This document shows positions 17,007 to 26,296 of a stretch of DNA of 64,000 bases, in pieces. How positions within the stretch are numbered: the first letter of the stretch is position 1; each line of letters opens with the position of its first letter. This DNA comes from Sporosarcina sp. E16_8 (GTDB lineage: Bacteria > Bacillota > Bacilli > Bacillales_A > Planococcaceae), in contig NZ_JADPRZ010000002.1 of NCBI RefSeq assembly GCF_017347095.1, forward strand, positions 1-64,000, given 5' to 3'. The notes beneath the pieces were generated by a model that worked only from the letters and a program-made list of their open reading frames with translations, was not told the DNA's origin and made no database searches. Position numbers and translations under genes: made by a program.

Positions 17007-19418
17007 TTATCCGCGAAGCAAAGCTCCTGCTTCTACCGTTAACGCGTTCAATACTTTGTCATGCGCTTTGACGACTTCTTCATCTGTCAATGTGCGCTCA
17101 GAATCTGAATATGTCAGTGAGAATGCAAGTGATTTCTTGCCATCCTCAACATTGTCGCCTTCATACAAGTCAAACAATCTGACGTCTTTTAACAATTTGC
17201 CGCCCGCGTTTCGAATAACACCCTCAAGCATACCTGCCGATGTATCGCTCGAAACGACAAGCGCGATGTCCCTTGAACTCGATGGGAAACGTGGAACCTG
17301 GGTATATAAAAGTTCTTCCGTTTCAACTGCCAAAATTTTAGCAAGGTTCATTTCCATTACATATGTGTTTTTCAAATTACGTTTTTTCTGTTCTGTCGGG
17401 TGAATTTGTCCAATCAAACCAATCCGTTCGCCATTATGGAAAATGTTCGCTGTACGTCCAGGATGCATCCCGTCAAGAACAGTTTGTTCGAATGACAGAC
17501 CTTCAGAGAGACCGAGACTATCCAACATGCCTTCGATAATCCCTTTAAGGACATAGAAGTCGACCGATTTTGTTTCGGCTTGCCATGCATGGTCAACCCA
17601 TTTCCCAGTAATAACAGCTGCGACATGTTCAACTTCTTGTGGCAGTCCATCTTCCTCTTCACCAAGGAATACCGATCCTGTTTCATAAAGCGCCACCGAA
17701 TCCATACGGCGAGCAACGTTGTATGTTGCAGCCTCAAGGAGATGCGGGATAAGACTTTGACGAAGGATACTGCGGTCTTCACTCATCGGCATTAGAAGCT
17801 CTGTAACAGGTGCTGTTTCAAGCGCGTAGCTTTGAGCTTGTTCCTTAGATGTTAATGAATACGTCAGGGCCTGGAAGAGTCCAGCGCCTTCAAGGAATGC
17901 CCTAACTGTACGACGTTTCGCTTGATACGGCGACAATCCACCCGGCGTCGATTCCGTTATTGGAAGTGTCATTGGGATTAAATCGTAGCCGTACATCCGT
18001 GCAATCTCTTCTATAATATCTTCTTGAATTCGAAGATCCTGCCTGCGTGTCGGTGCGTCTATGATAAGTTTTCCGTTCACTGCTTCTGTAGGGATTTGCA
18101 ATCCGTCTAAAATAGTTAGCATTTCTTCAAGAGGGATCTTCATACCAAGGCGGTTGTTGATATAATCCGGTGAAACAGTAATGCGTACAGGCGTTTTATC
18201 GAGTTCATCAAAGATTACAGATCCAGCAAGCACTTCGCCACCCGCGATTTCAGCCATAAGCTGTGCGGCACGTTCTGCTGCTGCTTCAACCCGATTAGGA
18301 TCGACTCCTTTTTCAAAACGAGTACTCGCATCACTACGAAGTCCAAGCTCTCTCGACGTGCGGCGAACAGATCCTGGTGCGAAGTAAGCTGATTCGATGA
18401 TAACCGTCGTCGTTCCATCATGTACTTCCGTATTTAATCCGCCCATTACACCTGCAATCGCTACTGGTTCTTTACCGTTCGTAATAACAAGTTGATGTGC
18501 TTCCAATGTTCGTTCAGTATCATCCAATGTCGTGATTTTTTCACCTTGTTCCGCAAGACGAACAGCGATTTCACCTGTTCCAAGACGGTCATAGTCAAAT
18601 GCATGAAGTGGCTGACCGTATTCCATCAAGACAAAGTTTGTGATATCGACAACGTTATTATGTGGACGAACGCCAGCAGCCATCAAGCGGTTCTGAAGCC
18701 ATAACGGTGAAGCTTCAACTTTAACGTTTTTCACGACTTTCGCTACATACATCGGATTGTCTTCTTTCGCATCGATGCGCAGTTTCAGCATATCTTCTGC
18801 TTTTTCATTTGAAGCCGTATAGTTAATTTCAGGGAGTTGAATGCCTTGTGATAAAATCGCACCAACTTCATACGCAACCCCTATCATGCTGAGTGCGTCT
18901 GAACGATTTGGCGTTAAATCGAATTCAAGCACTTGATCATCTAGACCAAGCAATGGAAGTGCTGATTCGCCAGGTACAGCTGATTCAGGAAGCACATAGA
19001 TTCCTTCTGCATATACTTTTGGTACGAGCTTGCCTTCAATTGCAAGCTCTTGAAGCGAACAGATCATTCCGTTCGATTCCTCACCGCGAAGTTTTGCTTT
19101 TTTAATCTTCATGCCGCCTGGTAGTACTGCACCGGGACGTGCAACAATGACTTTTTGTCCTTTTGCGACGTTTGACGCACCACAAATAATTTGTGTTGTT
19201 TCTTCTCCAACATCCACTTGACAAATATTCAACTTATCCGCTTCCGGGTGTTTCACACATTCCAACACATAACCCACAACTACATTCGTCATGCCATGAG
19301 AACGGTCGATGATGGAATCGACTTCAATGCCCGAACGCGTAATTTTCTCCGCAAGGTCTGAAACAGCAATACCCTCTATATTTACATATTCACTTAACCA
19401 TTTCGTAGATACTAACAT
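17007..19418 (-). CDS. pheT: Phenylalanine--tRNA ligase, beta subunit
   Basis: Beta subunit of the alpha2-beta2 synthetase that charges tRNA-Phe and edits mis-charged Tyr. The 803-residue protein shows, in order, the tRNA-binding (OB) domain (VVVGYVLECVKHPEADKLNI), B3/B4 editing domain (HNNVVDITNFVLMEYGQPLH, GVMGG), the B5 domain, the catalytic-like core (SLIPHLLEAATYN), and the C-terminal anticodon-binding domain (VPRFPSSSRDIALVV). It follows pheS by 12 nt. Confidence 0.97.
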   Translation of the reverse strand: MLVSTKWLSEYVNIEGIAVSDLAEKITRSGIEVDSIIDRSHGMTNVVVGYVLECVKHPEADKLNICQVDVGEETTQIICGASNVAKGQKVIVARPGAVLPGGMKIKKAKLRGEESNGMICSLQELAIEGKLVPKVYAEGIYVLPESAVPGESALPLLGLDDQVLEFDLTPNRSDALSMIGVAYEVGAILSQGIQLPEINYTASNEKAEDMLKLRIDAKEDNPMYVAKVVKNVKVEASPLWLQNRLMAAGVRPHNNVVDITNFVLMEYGQPLHAFDYDRLGTGEIAVRLAEQGEKITTLDDTERTLEAHQLVITNGKEPVAIAGVMGGLNTEVHDGTTTVIIESAYFAPGSVRRTSRELGLRSDASTRFEKGVDPNRVEAAAERAAQLMAEIAGGEVLAGSVIFDELDKTPVRITVSPDYINNRLGMKIPLEEMLTILDGLQIPTEAVNGKLIIDAPTRRQDLRIQEDIIEEIARMYGYDLIPMTLPITESTPGGLSPYQAKRRTVRAFLEGAGLFQALTYSLTSKEQAQSYALETAPVTELLMPMSEDRSILRQSLIPHLLEAATYNVARRMDSVALYETGSVFLGEEEDGLPQEVEHVAAVITGKWVDHAWQAETKSVDFYVLKGIIEGMLDSLGLSEGLSFEQTVLDGMHPGRTANIFHNGERIGLIGQIHPTEQKKRNLKNTYVMEMNLAKILAVETEELLYTQVPRFPSSSRDIALVVSSDTSAGMLEGVIRNAGGKLLKDVRLFDLYEGDNVEDGKKSLAFSLTYSDSERTLTDEEVVKAHDKVLNALTVEAGALLRG

Positions 19419-19430
19419 ATTGTCTCCTCC

Positions 19431-20468
19431 TCAAGCTTCCGTCCGGTGGAATTGTGATACAAACCGCACATCATTTGTATAGAAATGACGGATATCTTCC
19501 ACACCATATTTCAACATTGCAATACGTTCAGGCCCCATACCGAAAGCAAAACCTGATACGATAGCTGGATCATAGCCAGCCATTTTCAGCACGTTCGGGT
19601 GTACCATACCGGCACCCAAAATTTCAATCCAGCCCGTTTTTTTACAAACGTTACAGCCGTCTCCGCCACATTTGAAGCATGAAATATCCATTTCAACAGA
19701 CGGTTCCGTGAATGGGAAGAAACTTGGACGCAGACGAATTTCACGCTCATCGCCAAACATTTTTTTGGCGAATAAAGAAAGTGTCCCTTTCAAGTCGCTC
19801 ATACGGATATCTTCACCAATAACAAGCCCTTCAATTTGCGTGAACTGATGAGAATGCGTCGCATCGTCACTATCACGACGGTACACTTTACCAGGGCAGA
19901 TAATCTTAATCGGCGCGCCGCCTTTCGCTTCCATCGTCCGTGCTTGAACTGGTGACGTATGTGTACGAAGAAGAATATCTTCGGATATGTAGAACGAATC
20001 TTGCATATCACGTGCTGGATGGCCTTTTGGTAAGTTCAACGCTTCAAAGTTGTAATAGTCTTTCTCAACTTCAGGACCCTCAGCAACTTCATAGCCCATG
20101 CTGATGAAGAAGTCTTCGATTTCCTCAACAACACGCGTTAGCGGATGATGATTACCTGTACGTGCCGGACGTCCAGGCAACGTCACATCAATCGATTCTT
20201 TTTCAAGCTGCTCGTTGATGGCCAATTCCTCAAGTTTTGCCATACGGTCTTCCAGAACCTCTGTTACCGATTCACGGATGACATTGACAAGTGCTCCCAT
20301 CTTAGGTCGTTCTTCAGCAGGAAGTTTCCCCATACCTTTCAGCAGATCAGTAATTGGCCCCTTTTTTCCTAAATAGGCAATACGGACATCGTTTAATGAT
20401 TTTACATCTGAAGCTGCTTCAATTTTTGCAAGGGCCTCTACTTTCAACAGTTCTAATTGTGCTTCCAT
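19431..20468 (-). CDS. pheS: Phenylalanine--tRNA ligase, alpha subunit
   Basis: Catalytic alpha subunit of the Phe-tRNA synthetase. The 345-residue protein has an N-terminal coiled coil (1-90) and the class II core: motif 2 region [33 protein letters not shown], the phenylalanine-pocket strand [12 protein letters not shown], and motif 3 [15 protein letters not shown] zinc-like [12 protein letters not shown] segment lies near residue 255. Expression is controlled by the T-box leader upstream. Confidence 0.97.
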   Translation of the reverse strand: MEAQLELLKVEALAKIEAASDVKSLNDVRIAYLGKKGPITDLLKGMGKLPAEERPKMGALVNVIRESVTEVLEDRMAKLEELAINEQLEKESIDVTLPGRPARTGNHHPLTRVVEEIEDFFISMGYEVAEGPEVEKDYYNFEALNLPKGHPARDMQDSFYISEDILLRTHTSPVQARTMEAKGGAPIKIICPGKVYRRDSDDATHSHQFTQIEGLVIGEDIRMSDLKGTLSLFAKKMFGDEREIRLRPSFFPFTEPSVEMDISCFKCGGDGCNVCKKTGWIEILGAGMVHPNVLKMAGYDPAIVSGFAFGMGPERIAMLKYGVEDIRHFYTNDVRFVSQFHRTEA

Positions 20469-20528
20469 GTCAATTCTCCTTTCAAAATAAACAAAAGTGC
20501 TGGACGCCTGATTAGACGCCTAGACAAT

Positions 20529-20790
20529 AAAAACCCCGCCCCTTATAAAAGGGACGAGGACGATTTCGCGGTACCACCCTGATTATCATACCCGAAAATA
20601 TGATCACTCAAATCGGAATAACGGTCCGGCACCGGCACACCTTTACAGCTTAAGCTGGTCCCGGTGGCAGCTCACGGGGTGAACTTCAACAACCATTTAC
20701 CCATCTGCGCTTTCAGTCAAGGCGCGGACTCCCTTTCGGCTCATGTATTGTTTACTTTTCCCGATCATTGCTTTTCATTTCTGTTCATAA
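20529..20790 (-). promoter_or_regulatory. T-box riboswitch of pheST
   Basis: On the minus strand the leader contains the T-box sequence AGGGTGGTACCGCG (20567-20580), which senses the uncharged tRNA acceptor end, followed by a GC-rich terminator with U run (20529-20562). The upstream part folds into a long Stem I. A likely specifier is UUC (20681-20683) in GAAGTTCACC, which agrees with the Phe enzyme downstream. Uncharged tRNA-Phe should favour antitermination. Confidence 0.95.
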
Positions 20791-20795
20791 TGACT

Positions 20796-20824
20796 AGTAT
20801 ACCCGATTATGATTTGTTCATCAA
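20796..20824 (-). promoter_or_regulatory. SigA promoter of pheST leader
   Basis: On the minus strand TTGATG (20819-20824), a 17-nt spacer and TATACT (20796-20801), just before the T-box leader and right after the ysgA stop. Confidence 0.8.
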
Positions 20825-20838
20825 CAACATGCTGTTTT

Positions 20839-21603
20839 TCACACTTTGGAATACGTATATAATAGAATCCCCGTTGCAACCGCAACGTTAAGCGATTCCG
20901 CTTTACCGTGCATTGGAATCTTGACCGTATTGTCCGCCATCGCAAGCAATTCCGGATTGACGCCGCTGCCTTCATTTCCGACAATCAATGCAAATTCAGC
21001 TTGTGGCCAGATATCGGAATGATTCACAGCATTTTTCAATCCCGTTCCCAAAACTTGAATGCCTGCTTCTTTCGCCTTAGCCGTCCATTCAATTAGATCA
21101 CCTTTGACGATTGGGATATTGAAATGAGAGCCTTGTGCAGATCGTACTGTTTTCGGGTTATATGAATCGGCGGTCCCCACCCCAAGAATAACTGCATCCA
21201 TTCCTGCAGCATCTGCCGTTCGAATCATCGTACCGACATTACCGGGATCTTGGACTGCGTCAATTAATAAAAGTTTTTTCCACGAAGAATAATCTTCTTC
21301 AGCGTGCTCTGGCTGACGGCAATGTGCATAAATACCTTGCGACTGCTCCGTCTCTGAAATTTCTTTCGCAATTGCCTCTGTTATCTCAACTCGTTTTACA
21401 CCCTCAATAGACCATCCTTGAGGTATTTCTACACCGTCACGGGTGATCAACGCGAGAATTGTCCCATTACTTTTTAATGCTTCTTCAACGAGATGAAAGC
21501 CTTCGACAAGGAATTCTTTCGACTGATCGCGTTCTTTTCGTGTTGTGACAAGCTTTTTCCAATGTTTCACGAGTGCATTTTGTGATGATTCAATGCGTTT
21601 CAT
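20839..21603 (-). CDS. ysgA: TrmH/SpoU-family RNA 2'-O-methyltransferase (YsgA-like)
   Basis: A SPOUT-class methyltransferase, probably acting on rRNA with S-adenosylmethionine. The N-terminal substrate-binding domain (1-95) is followed by the three SpoU motifs: DPGNVGTMIRTADAAGMDAV, FALIVGNEGSGVNPE and IPMHGKAESLNVAVATGI, which build the knot and cofactor site. At 254 residues it fits B. subtilis YsgA, which also lies between pheS and sspI. The exact RNA target cannot be read from the sequence. Confidence 0.92.
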   Translation of the reverse strand: MKRIESSQNALVKHWKKLVTTRKERDQSKEFLVEGFHLVEEALKSNGTILALITRDGVEIPQGWSIEGVKRVEITEAIAKEISETEQSQGIYAHCRQPEHAEEDYSSWKKLLLIDAVQDPGNVGTMIRTADAAGMDAVILGVGTADSYNPKTVRSAQGSHFNIPIVKGDLIEWTAKAKEAGIQVLGTGLKNAVNHSDIWPQAEFALIVGNEGSGVNPELLAMADNTVKIPMHGKAESLNVAVATGILLYTYSKV

Positions 21604-21694
21604 ATGTACGATACCGCCTTTTTCTTTTCAGTGTATCAAATGACGGTATAGTTGGCGATATTTGTGTCCAAAATGAAAGTGGGAGGTTGATAAA

Positions 21695-21907
21695 ATGGAT
21701 TTTCAAATAAGAGATGCAATTTCAGCAAACATGACGAATAATACAGCGGAAGATATCCGTAACGTTGTGGAAGATGCCATTAAGCGAGGTGAAGAGCACC
21801 TGTTACCTGGACTTGGGGTGTTTTTCGAAAAGCTGTGGAACCATTCAGGAGAACAAGAAAAATCTAAAATGGCTGGTGAATTAGCGCAAGTATTTGCGGC
21901 CAGCTGA
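21695..21907 (+). CDS. sspI: Small acid-soluble spore protein I
   Basis: A 70-residue minor spore-core protein. It matches the SspI family through DAIKRGEEHLLPGLGVFFE and the preceding DFQIRDAISANMTNNTAED, close to the B. subtilis SspI pattern. Its neighbour ysgA is the same as in B. subtilis. GGGAGG precedes the ATG. Forespore (SigG) expression is expected, but I could not point to a convincing SigG promoter. This gene is good evidence that the organism sporulates. Confidence 0.94.
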   Translation: MDFQIRDAISANMTNNTAEDIRNVVEDAIKRGEEHLLPGLGVFFEKLWNHSGEQEKSKMAGELAQVFAAS

Positions 21908-21944
21908 ATCTTTCGTGTTTATTCACCTATTACAGTGTTAAGGT

Positions 21945-21980
21945 AAAGCCGCTCTTTTGTTGAGCGGCTTTTATATTTTT
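21945..21980 (+). terminator. Terminator of sspI
   Basis: AAGCCGCTC pairs with GAGCGGCTT, followed by TTATATTTTT on the plus strand. It separates sspI from the convergent membrane-protein gene. Confidence 0.85.
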
Positions 21981-21984
21981 AGGA

Positions 21985-22431
21985 TTATGCATTTTTCACA
22001 AAGAAATCAAAGCCCATAGCCGTCGCGATGCCAAATACGAGCGTCCATAATGCAATACTGATCATCATCCAGATTGTTGTGTTCACTTTGCTTGCTCCAA
22101 ACAACAACCCGATAAACGCCGCAATATGCGTTCCTATTAAAATTGGACCGAGTAGCGCAAGTCCTGGCATACCGTATTTATTCCAAACCCGTTTGCCCCG
22201 TTCTGCCCGCTTCGAATCTCCTTTGCCGTCCTTCTTTTTCCGCGACTCCATCCATGCCTTCACTATTTGGAAGGCAATAATGAGCAAGAGTACTGTAAGC
22301 ATGTTTCCCACAAATGCGAGGATCATGACCCAAACTGGGGACAGCCCGCTAACGATGCCAAGCGGGATGACAAGTGCGATTTCTAACCACGGAATAGCTG
22401 CACCTAGAAACACTAAAAAATATTCCAACAT
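21985..22431 (-). CDS. Small multidrug-export-family membrane protein (COG2426-like)
   Basis: A 148-residue membrane protein with four hydrophobic segments (5-28, 32-58, 90-112 and 118-140) and a highly basic loop (RKKKDGKGDSKRAERGKR) near residue 65-85. Family-like segments are AAIPWLEIALVIPLGIVSGL and YGMPGLALLGPILIGTHIAA. It resembles the Sm_multidrug_ex family, whose transport role is only inferred. It lies downstream of argF on the same strand, after a terminator. Confidence 0.75.
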   Translation of the reverse strand: MLEYFLVFLGAAIPWLEIALVIPLGIVSGLSPVWVMILAFVGNMLTVLLLIIAFQIVKAWMESRKKKDGKGDSKRAERGKRVWNKYGMPGLALLGPILIGTHIAAFIGLLFGASKVNTTIWMMISIALWTLVFGIATAMGFDFFVKNA

Positions 22432-22516
22432 TAGTCATCCTCCGATACATAGTTTTTAGATGTATCCTAAACTTAACATAGAATACGGTATTAACATTCG
22501 GTTAAGTTTAATGTAC

Positions 22517-22543
22517 AAAAAAGCCCAGGTATCAAAACCTGGA
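22517..22543 (-). terminator. Terminator distal to argF
   Basis: CCAGGT pairs with ACCTGG and a U run follows on the minus strand (22517-22522). It is separated from the argF stop by the 21-nt repeat array, so the array probably forms part of the argF transcript. Confidence 0.8.
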
Positions 22544-22605
22544 CTCGTTAACCTATGAAAGTACTTACACTTACATTTTTGGTGCAGTAACGACTTTCGA
22601 TTATG

Positions 22606-22731
22606 TTATGACCGGCATGGAGCTTGTTATGCTCGCCATGAGCTTACTTATGACCGGCACGAAGCCTGTTATGCTCGCCATGGAGGCCCTTATGACCGCC
22701 ATGAGCCATATTATGACCGGCACATGCTACT
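22606..22731. repeat. Tandem array of six 21-nt units after argF
   Basis: Six units start at 22606, 22627, 22648, 22669, 22690 and 22711, exactly 21 nt apart. Each begins TTATGACCGGC or TTATGCTCGCC, then CATGAG/CATGGAG-like and a variable end; the two core types mostly alternate. The region 22535-22759 is bracketed by a direct repeat: ACTCGTTAACCTAT occurs at 22543-22556 and again at 22746-22759, the second copy touching the argF stop. This looks like insertion between argF and its terminator. Confidence 0.92.
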
Positions 22732-22760
22732 CACACAAAAACCGAACTCGTTAACCTATT

Positions 22761-23720
22761 TTATTGTAACAATGAAGCAAGTACTGCTTTTTGCGCATGC
22801 AGTCGATTGCCCGCTTGCTGGAAAACATACGAATTCGGGCCATCAATAACAGACGTCGCAACTTCTTCTTCACGGTGTGCAGGTAAGCAGTGCAAGAACA
22901 TATAATCTTTTTTCGCATGAGCGACCAATCCGTCGTTAATTTGAAACGCTTTGAATGCTTCTAGGCGTGCAGCCGCTTCTTCTTCCTGGCCCATACTCGT
23001 CCAAACATCTGTATAAACGACATCAGCCCCAGCAACAGCCTCCACTGGATCCGTTGTTTCAAAGACACTGCCGCCATTTTTAACAGCAATGGCTTTCGCT
23101 TTCACTAAGAGGTTCGGATTGTATTCAAACCCTTTTGGCGTTGCGACAGCTACGTGCATACCCATATGTGCTGCTGCAATGACAAGTGAATGCGCTACAT
23201 TATTGCCGTCACCTACATACGCTAACTTCATTCCAGCTAGTGAACCTTTTACCTCCAAAACTGTCAGCAAGTCCGCAAGTGCCTGACACGGATGGAAAAT
23301 ATCCGTCAAGCCATTGATGATTGGAACTGAAGTGTGTAGCGCCAGTTCCTTCACCATTTCATGTGAATTCGCACGGATCATGACGCCGTCCAAGTACTCA
23401 GACAATACATGACCTGTGTCATACACGGACTCCCCACGGCCGATTTGCAAGTCACGTGCATTCATGAACATTGCATGCCCGCCTAGCTGAATCATACCCA
23501 CTTCAAATGAAATACGTGTACGCGTTGAATGCTTCTCAAAAATCATCCCCAGTGTTTTTCCAGCCAATAAATTCGGCATCTTGCCAGCAGCCATATCCTT
23601 TTTCATGGCATCTGCTTTATACAATAAATACGATACCTCTTCATGTGTATAATCAAGAAGTGTAAGTAGGTCTTTCCCTTTCAATCCTTCTACTATTTTC
23701 GCGTTATCCATTTCAACCAT
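22761..23720 (-). CDS. argF: Ornithine carbamoyltransferase
   Basis: It makes citrulline from ornithine and carbamoyl phosphate in arginine synthesis. Motifs are STRTRISFEVG (carbamoyl-phosphate site), HPCQALADLLTV, DVWTSMGQEEE and FLHCLPAHR (ornithine/catalytic Cys). The ATG at 23726 has GAGG almost touching it; ATG 23720 has proper spacing and gives 319 residues. No other arginine gene is near, whereas in B. subtilis argF ends a large arg operon. A catabolic role (arcB) is less likely without arcA or arcC but cannot be excluded. Confidence 0.94.
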   Translation of the reverse strand: MVEMDNAKIVEGLKGKDLLTLLDYTHEEVSYLLYKADAMKKDMAAGKMPNLLAGKTLGMIFEKHSTRTRISFEVGMIQLGGHAMFMNARDLQIGRGESVYDTGHVLSEYLDGVMIRANSHEMVKELALHTSVPIINGLTDIFHPCQALADLLTVLEVKGSLAGMKLAYVGDGNNVAHSLVIAAAHMGMHVAVATPKGFEYNPNLLVKAKAIAVKNGGSVFETTDPVEAVAGADVVYTDVWTSMGQEEEAAARLEAFKAFQINDGLVAHAKKDYMFLHCLPAHREEEVATSVIDGPNSYVFQQAGNRLHAQKAVLASLLQ

Positions 23721-23765
23721 AACCATTCCCTCATCCCCTATCGTTTATTTCAATTGGTATCTCTG

Positions 23766-23794
23766 ATTATAGGTATGCATAATTATAAAGTCAA
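23766..23794 (-). promoter_or_regulatory. SigA promoter of argF
   Basis: On the minus strand TTGACT (23789-23794), a 17-nt spacer and TATAAT (23766-23771). A-T-rich palindromic stretches such as TTATTCGAATAA lie just upstream and could be arginine-repressor boxes, but the match is weak. Confidence 0.85.
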
Positions 23795-23820
23795 GTGTAT
23801 CTTTATAGATTTATTCGAAT

Positions 23821-23859
23821 AAAAAAACTGCCCAAGCCATTTAATTGGACTGAGCAGTA
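23821..23859 (-). terminator. Terminator of ysdC
   Basis: ACTGCTCAGTCCA pairs imperfectly with TGGCTTGGGCAGT, followed by seven U on the minus strand. It lies between ysdC and the argF promoter. Confidence 0.88.
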
Positions 23860-23870
23860 TAATGGTTCAA

Positions 23871-24959
23871 TTATTCAAATGTAATCTTATTCACTGTGTC
23901 ACGATCTAATTTCTTAATGACTGCGACAATCAGTTTAACCGTATTTTCATAATCGTCACGATGCAGAATACCTGCATGCGAATGTATATAGCGCGTTGGA
24001 ATACAAATTGCAAGTGACGGAACGCCATTACCCGATAGGTGAATTGAACCTGCATCCGTTCCCCCACCTGGAATTGTTTCGAACTGATAAGGAATGCCAT
24101 TTTCTTCAGCTGTATCAACAACAAGTTCACGCAATCCTTTATGCGATACCATTGAAGCATCAAACAATAGAATTTGTGGACCATCGCCCATTTTACCAGT
24201 AGCTTCTTTAGACGTAACGCCCGGCGTGTCGCCAGCGATTCCTACGTCAACTGCAAATCCGATGTCCGGCTGAATTTTCGTTGCTGCTGTTCGCGCACCT
24301 CGAAGACCGATTTCTTCTTGTGCAGCCCCTACTCCGAAAACGATGTTTGGATGTTGTTCATCTTTAAGCGCTTTCATTACATCGATTGCTATTGCACAGC
24401 CAATACGGTTGTCCCACGCTTTTGCAAGAAGGTATTTTTCATTATTCATCACTGTGAATTCGAAATACGGTACAACCATATCTCCAGGTAGAATGCCCCA
24501 CTCCATTGCTTCTTCTTTGGAAGTTGCACCAATGTCAATGAACATATCTTTACTATCAACTGGTTTTTTACGCGCTTCCGGCGATAAGATATGTGGTGGT
24601 TTAGATCCAATAACACCTGTTACTGTATCCCCTTTGCGAGTAACGATTGTCACGCGCTGTGCAAGCATTACTTGTGACCACCAGCCGCCTACTGTTTGAA
24701 ATGATAGGAAACCTTTATCGTCAATTTTAGAAATCATAAATCCGACTTCATCGAGATGTCCTGCCAACATAATTTTCGGGCCGTTTTCCTCGCCTGTTTT
24801 CTTGGCGATTAATGAACCAAGACCATCCTGTTCAATTTCATCTGCAAATGGCTCTATGTACTTTTTCATTACTTCGCGAGGTTCACGTTCATTACCAGGT
24901 ATTCCTTTTGCGTCTGTAAGTTCCTTCAGCATCACTAACGTTTCATCTAATTTCGTCAA
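23871..24959 (-). CDS. ysdC: M42-family aminopeptidase (YsdC-like)
   Basis: A 362-residue metal-dependent aminopeptidase of the M42 family, which forms large tetrahedral complexes. Visible metal and catalytic segments are [13 protein letters not shown] (first His-Asp), [31 protein letters not shown] (catalytic EE), and [14 protein letters not shown], with [14 protein letters not shown] near the end. It matches B. subtilis YsdC; there it lies beside ysdB, but here the two are 36 kb apart. It has its own SigA promoter. Confidence 0.93.
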   Translation of the reverse strand: MTKLDETLVMLKELTDAKGIPGNEREPREVMKKYIEPFADEIEQDGLGSLIAKKTGEENGPKIMLAGHLDEVGFMISKIDDKGFLSFQTVGGWWSQVMLAQRVTIVTRKGDTVTGVIGSKPPHILSPEARKKPVDSKDMFIDIGATSKEEAMEWGILPGDMVVPYFEFTVMNNEKYLLAKAWDNRIGCAIAIDVMKALKDEQHPNIVFGVGAAQEEIGLRGARTAATKIQPDIGFAVDVGIAGDTPGVTSKEATGKMGDGPQILLFDASMVSHKGLRELVVDTAEENGIPYQFETIPGGGTDAGSIHLSGNGVPSLAICIPTRYIHSHAGILHRDDYENTVKLIVAVIKKLDRDTVNKITFE

Positions 24960-24993
24960 TTACTTCGACCTCCTAAATAGTTTGTATATGTGT

Positions 24994-25022
24994 AGTATAT
25001 GCGAAAAGTGTATCATTATCAA
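24994..25022 (-). promoter_or_regulatory. SigA promoter of ysdC
   Basis: On the minus strand TTGATA (25017-25022), a 17-nt spacer and TATACT (24994-24999). The remaining bases up to 25214 show nothing I can name. Confidence 0.8.
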
Positions 25023-25216
25023 AACATTTAGGATTGAGAATCAAATAAACGAAAAATGACTTGCTGGTTCAACTAGTAACGAATCCAAGATTCCTGATTG
25101 CTTGTTCATCATTTTTTTCTTTACTTCCTCAAGTACTTCTACATACAAATAAATGGTACAAATCCTCTATAACGGAGAATTTATGATTACCTCTAGTAAT
25201 GAACAAAACCTCTCCA

Positions 25217-25254
25217 TAAAAACAGCGTTACCTCAACTATAAAGGTAACGCTGC
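25217..25254 (-). terminator. Terminator of ddh
   Basis: CAGCGTTACC pairs with GGTAACGCTG; a U run follows on the minus strand (25218-25222). Confidence 0.9.
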
Positions 25255-25299
25255 CGTTGTTTATTCATAAGTAATAGGCCATTCTCTTCCCAACTGAAC

Positions 25300-26280
25300 T
25301 TACAGCAATTCTTTCCGCAAATCAGCAGCACTTTTCGGAGATAGCAATCCAGGCGCAATGTCGAAAACTGTTTTCGCACCCGTCTCACCGTTTTGATGCA
25401 ATCTATAAGCTGCGCGAGCATAGGCCACGAGTACGCTCGATGTGAATTCAGGGTTGCTATCGAGTTTCAAGGAGTACTCCATCACTTGTGCACTGCCTTC
25501 CCCTGTCTTGCCGCTGCGAATCACGAAACCGCCATGTGGCATCGCCGAGTGGTCCCGTTTTAATTCTTCATCAGTAATGAAAGTCACTGTAGTATCGTAG
25601 TCAGTGAAATAGTCAGGCATTGTGACAATCGTTTCTTTCACTTTATCAGCGTCAACGCCTTCATTTAAGACAACATAACATTCACGGGTATGTTTTTCAC
25701 GCGTAGTTAGTTCAGGTAACGAACCGCTGCGTACCTTCTCTACAGCTTCAGGTACAGGAATTGTATATTGGACAGCACCTTTTACGCCTTCTATTCTTCT
25801 AAGCGCATCCGAATGGCCTTGGCTCAACCCTTTCCCCCAAAACGTGTATGTAGCACCTTCAGTTAAAACCGCTTCGCCGTATAAACGATTAATGGAGAAT
25901 AAACCCGGATCCCAGCCGACAGATATAATGGCTGTCTTACCATTCGGTTTCGCAGAAGCATCGACTGCTTCAAAGTACCCCGGGATTTTCGCATGCGTAT
26001 CGAAGCTATCCACCGTGTTGAATAGAGCTGCTAGAGCTGGTCCTTGTTCTGGCAAATCGTTTTTCGAGCCGCCACAAAGAATTAGGACATCGATTGCGTC
26101 TGTAAATTTATGAATGGCATCCATCATATGAACAGGTACATTGCCATTTAGCAATTTCACGTCTTCCGGATTCCTTCTTGTAAACACACCGACAAGTTCC
26201 ATATCTTTGTTTTGACTGATTGCAGATTCAACACCGCGTCCCAAATTTCCGTAACCTGCAATTCCAACTCTAATTGTCAT
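25300..26280 (-). CDS. ddh: meso-Diaminopimelate D-dehydrogenase
   Basis: It makes meso-diaminopimelate in one NADPH-dependent step from tetrahydrodipicolinate and ammonia, a shortcut in lysine and cell-wall precursor synthesis. The N-terminal dinucleotide motif is VGIAGYGNLGRGVESAI, followed by ILCGGSKNDLPEQGP, SVGWDPGLFSINR and FWGKGLSQGHSDALRRIEGV, all typical of Ddh. The start is ATG 26280 (326 residues, the length known for the Lysinibacillus enzyme); the frame upstream overlaps the neighbouring gene. The stop of the preceding gene lies 16 nt before its start, so they are probably cotranscribed. Confidence 0.95.
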   Translation of the reverse strand: MTIRVGIAGYGNLGRGVESAISQNKDMELVGVFTRRNPEDVKLLNGNVPVHMMDAIHKFTDAIDVLILCGGSKNDLPEQGPALAALFNTVDSFDTHAKIPGYFEAVDASAKPNGKTAIISVGWDPGLFSINRLYGEAVLTEGATYTFWGKGLSQGHSDALRRIEGVKGAVQYTIPVPEAVEKVRSGSLPELTTREKHTRECYVVLNEGVDADKVKETIVTMPDYFTDYDTTVTFITDEELKRDHSAMPHGGFVIRSGKTGEGSAQVMEYSLKLDSNPEFTSSVLVAYARAAYRLHQNGETGAKTVFDIAPGLLSPKSAADLRKELL

Positions 26281-26296
26281 CGTCGTATTTCCCCTT

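Noticed and set aside
22606..22760. Heptapeptide-repeat protein encoded by the 21-nt array
   Set aside because: One plus frame stays open because 21 is a multiple of three, but it has no start codon or SD before the repeats, and the array is antisense to argF.
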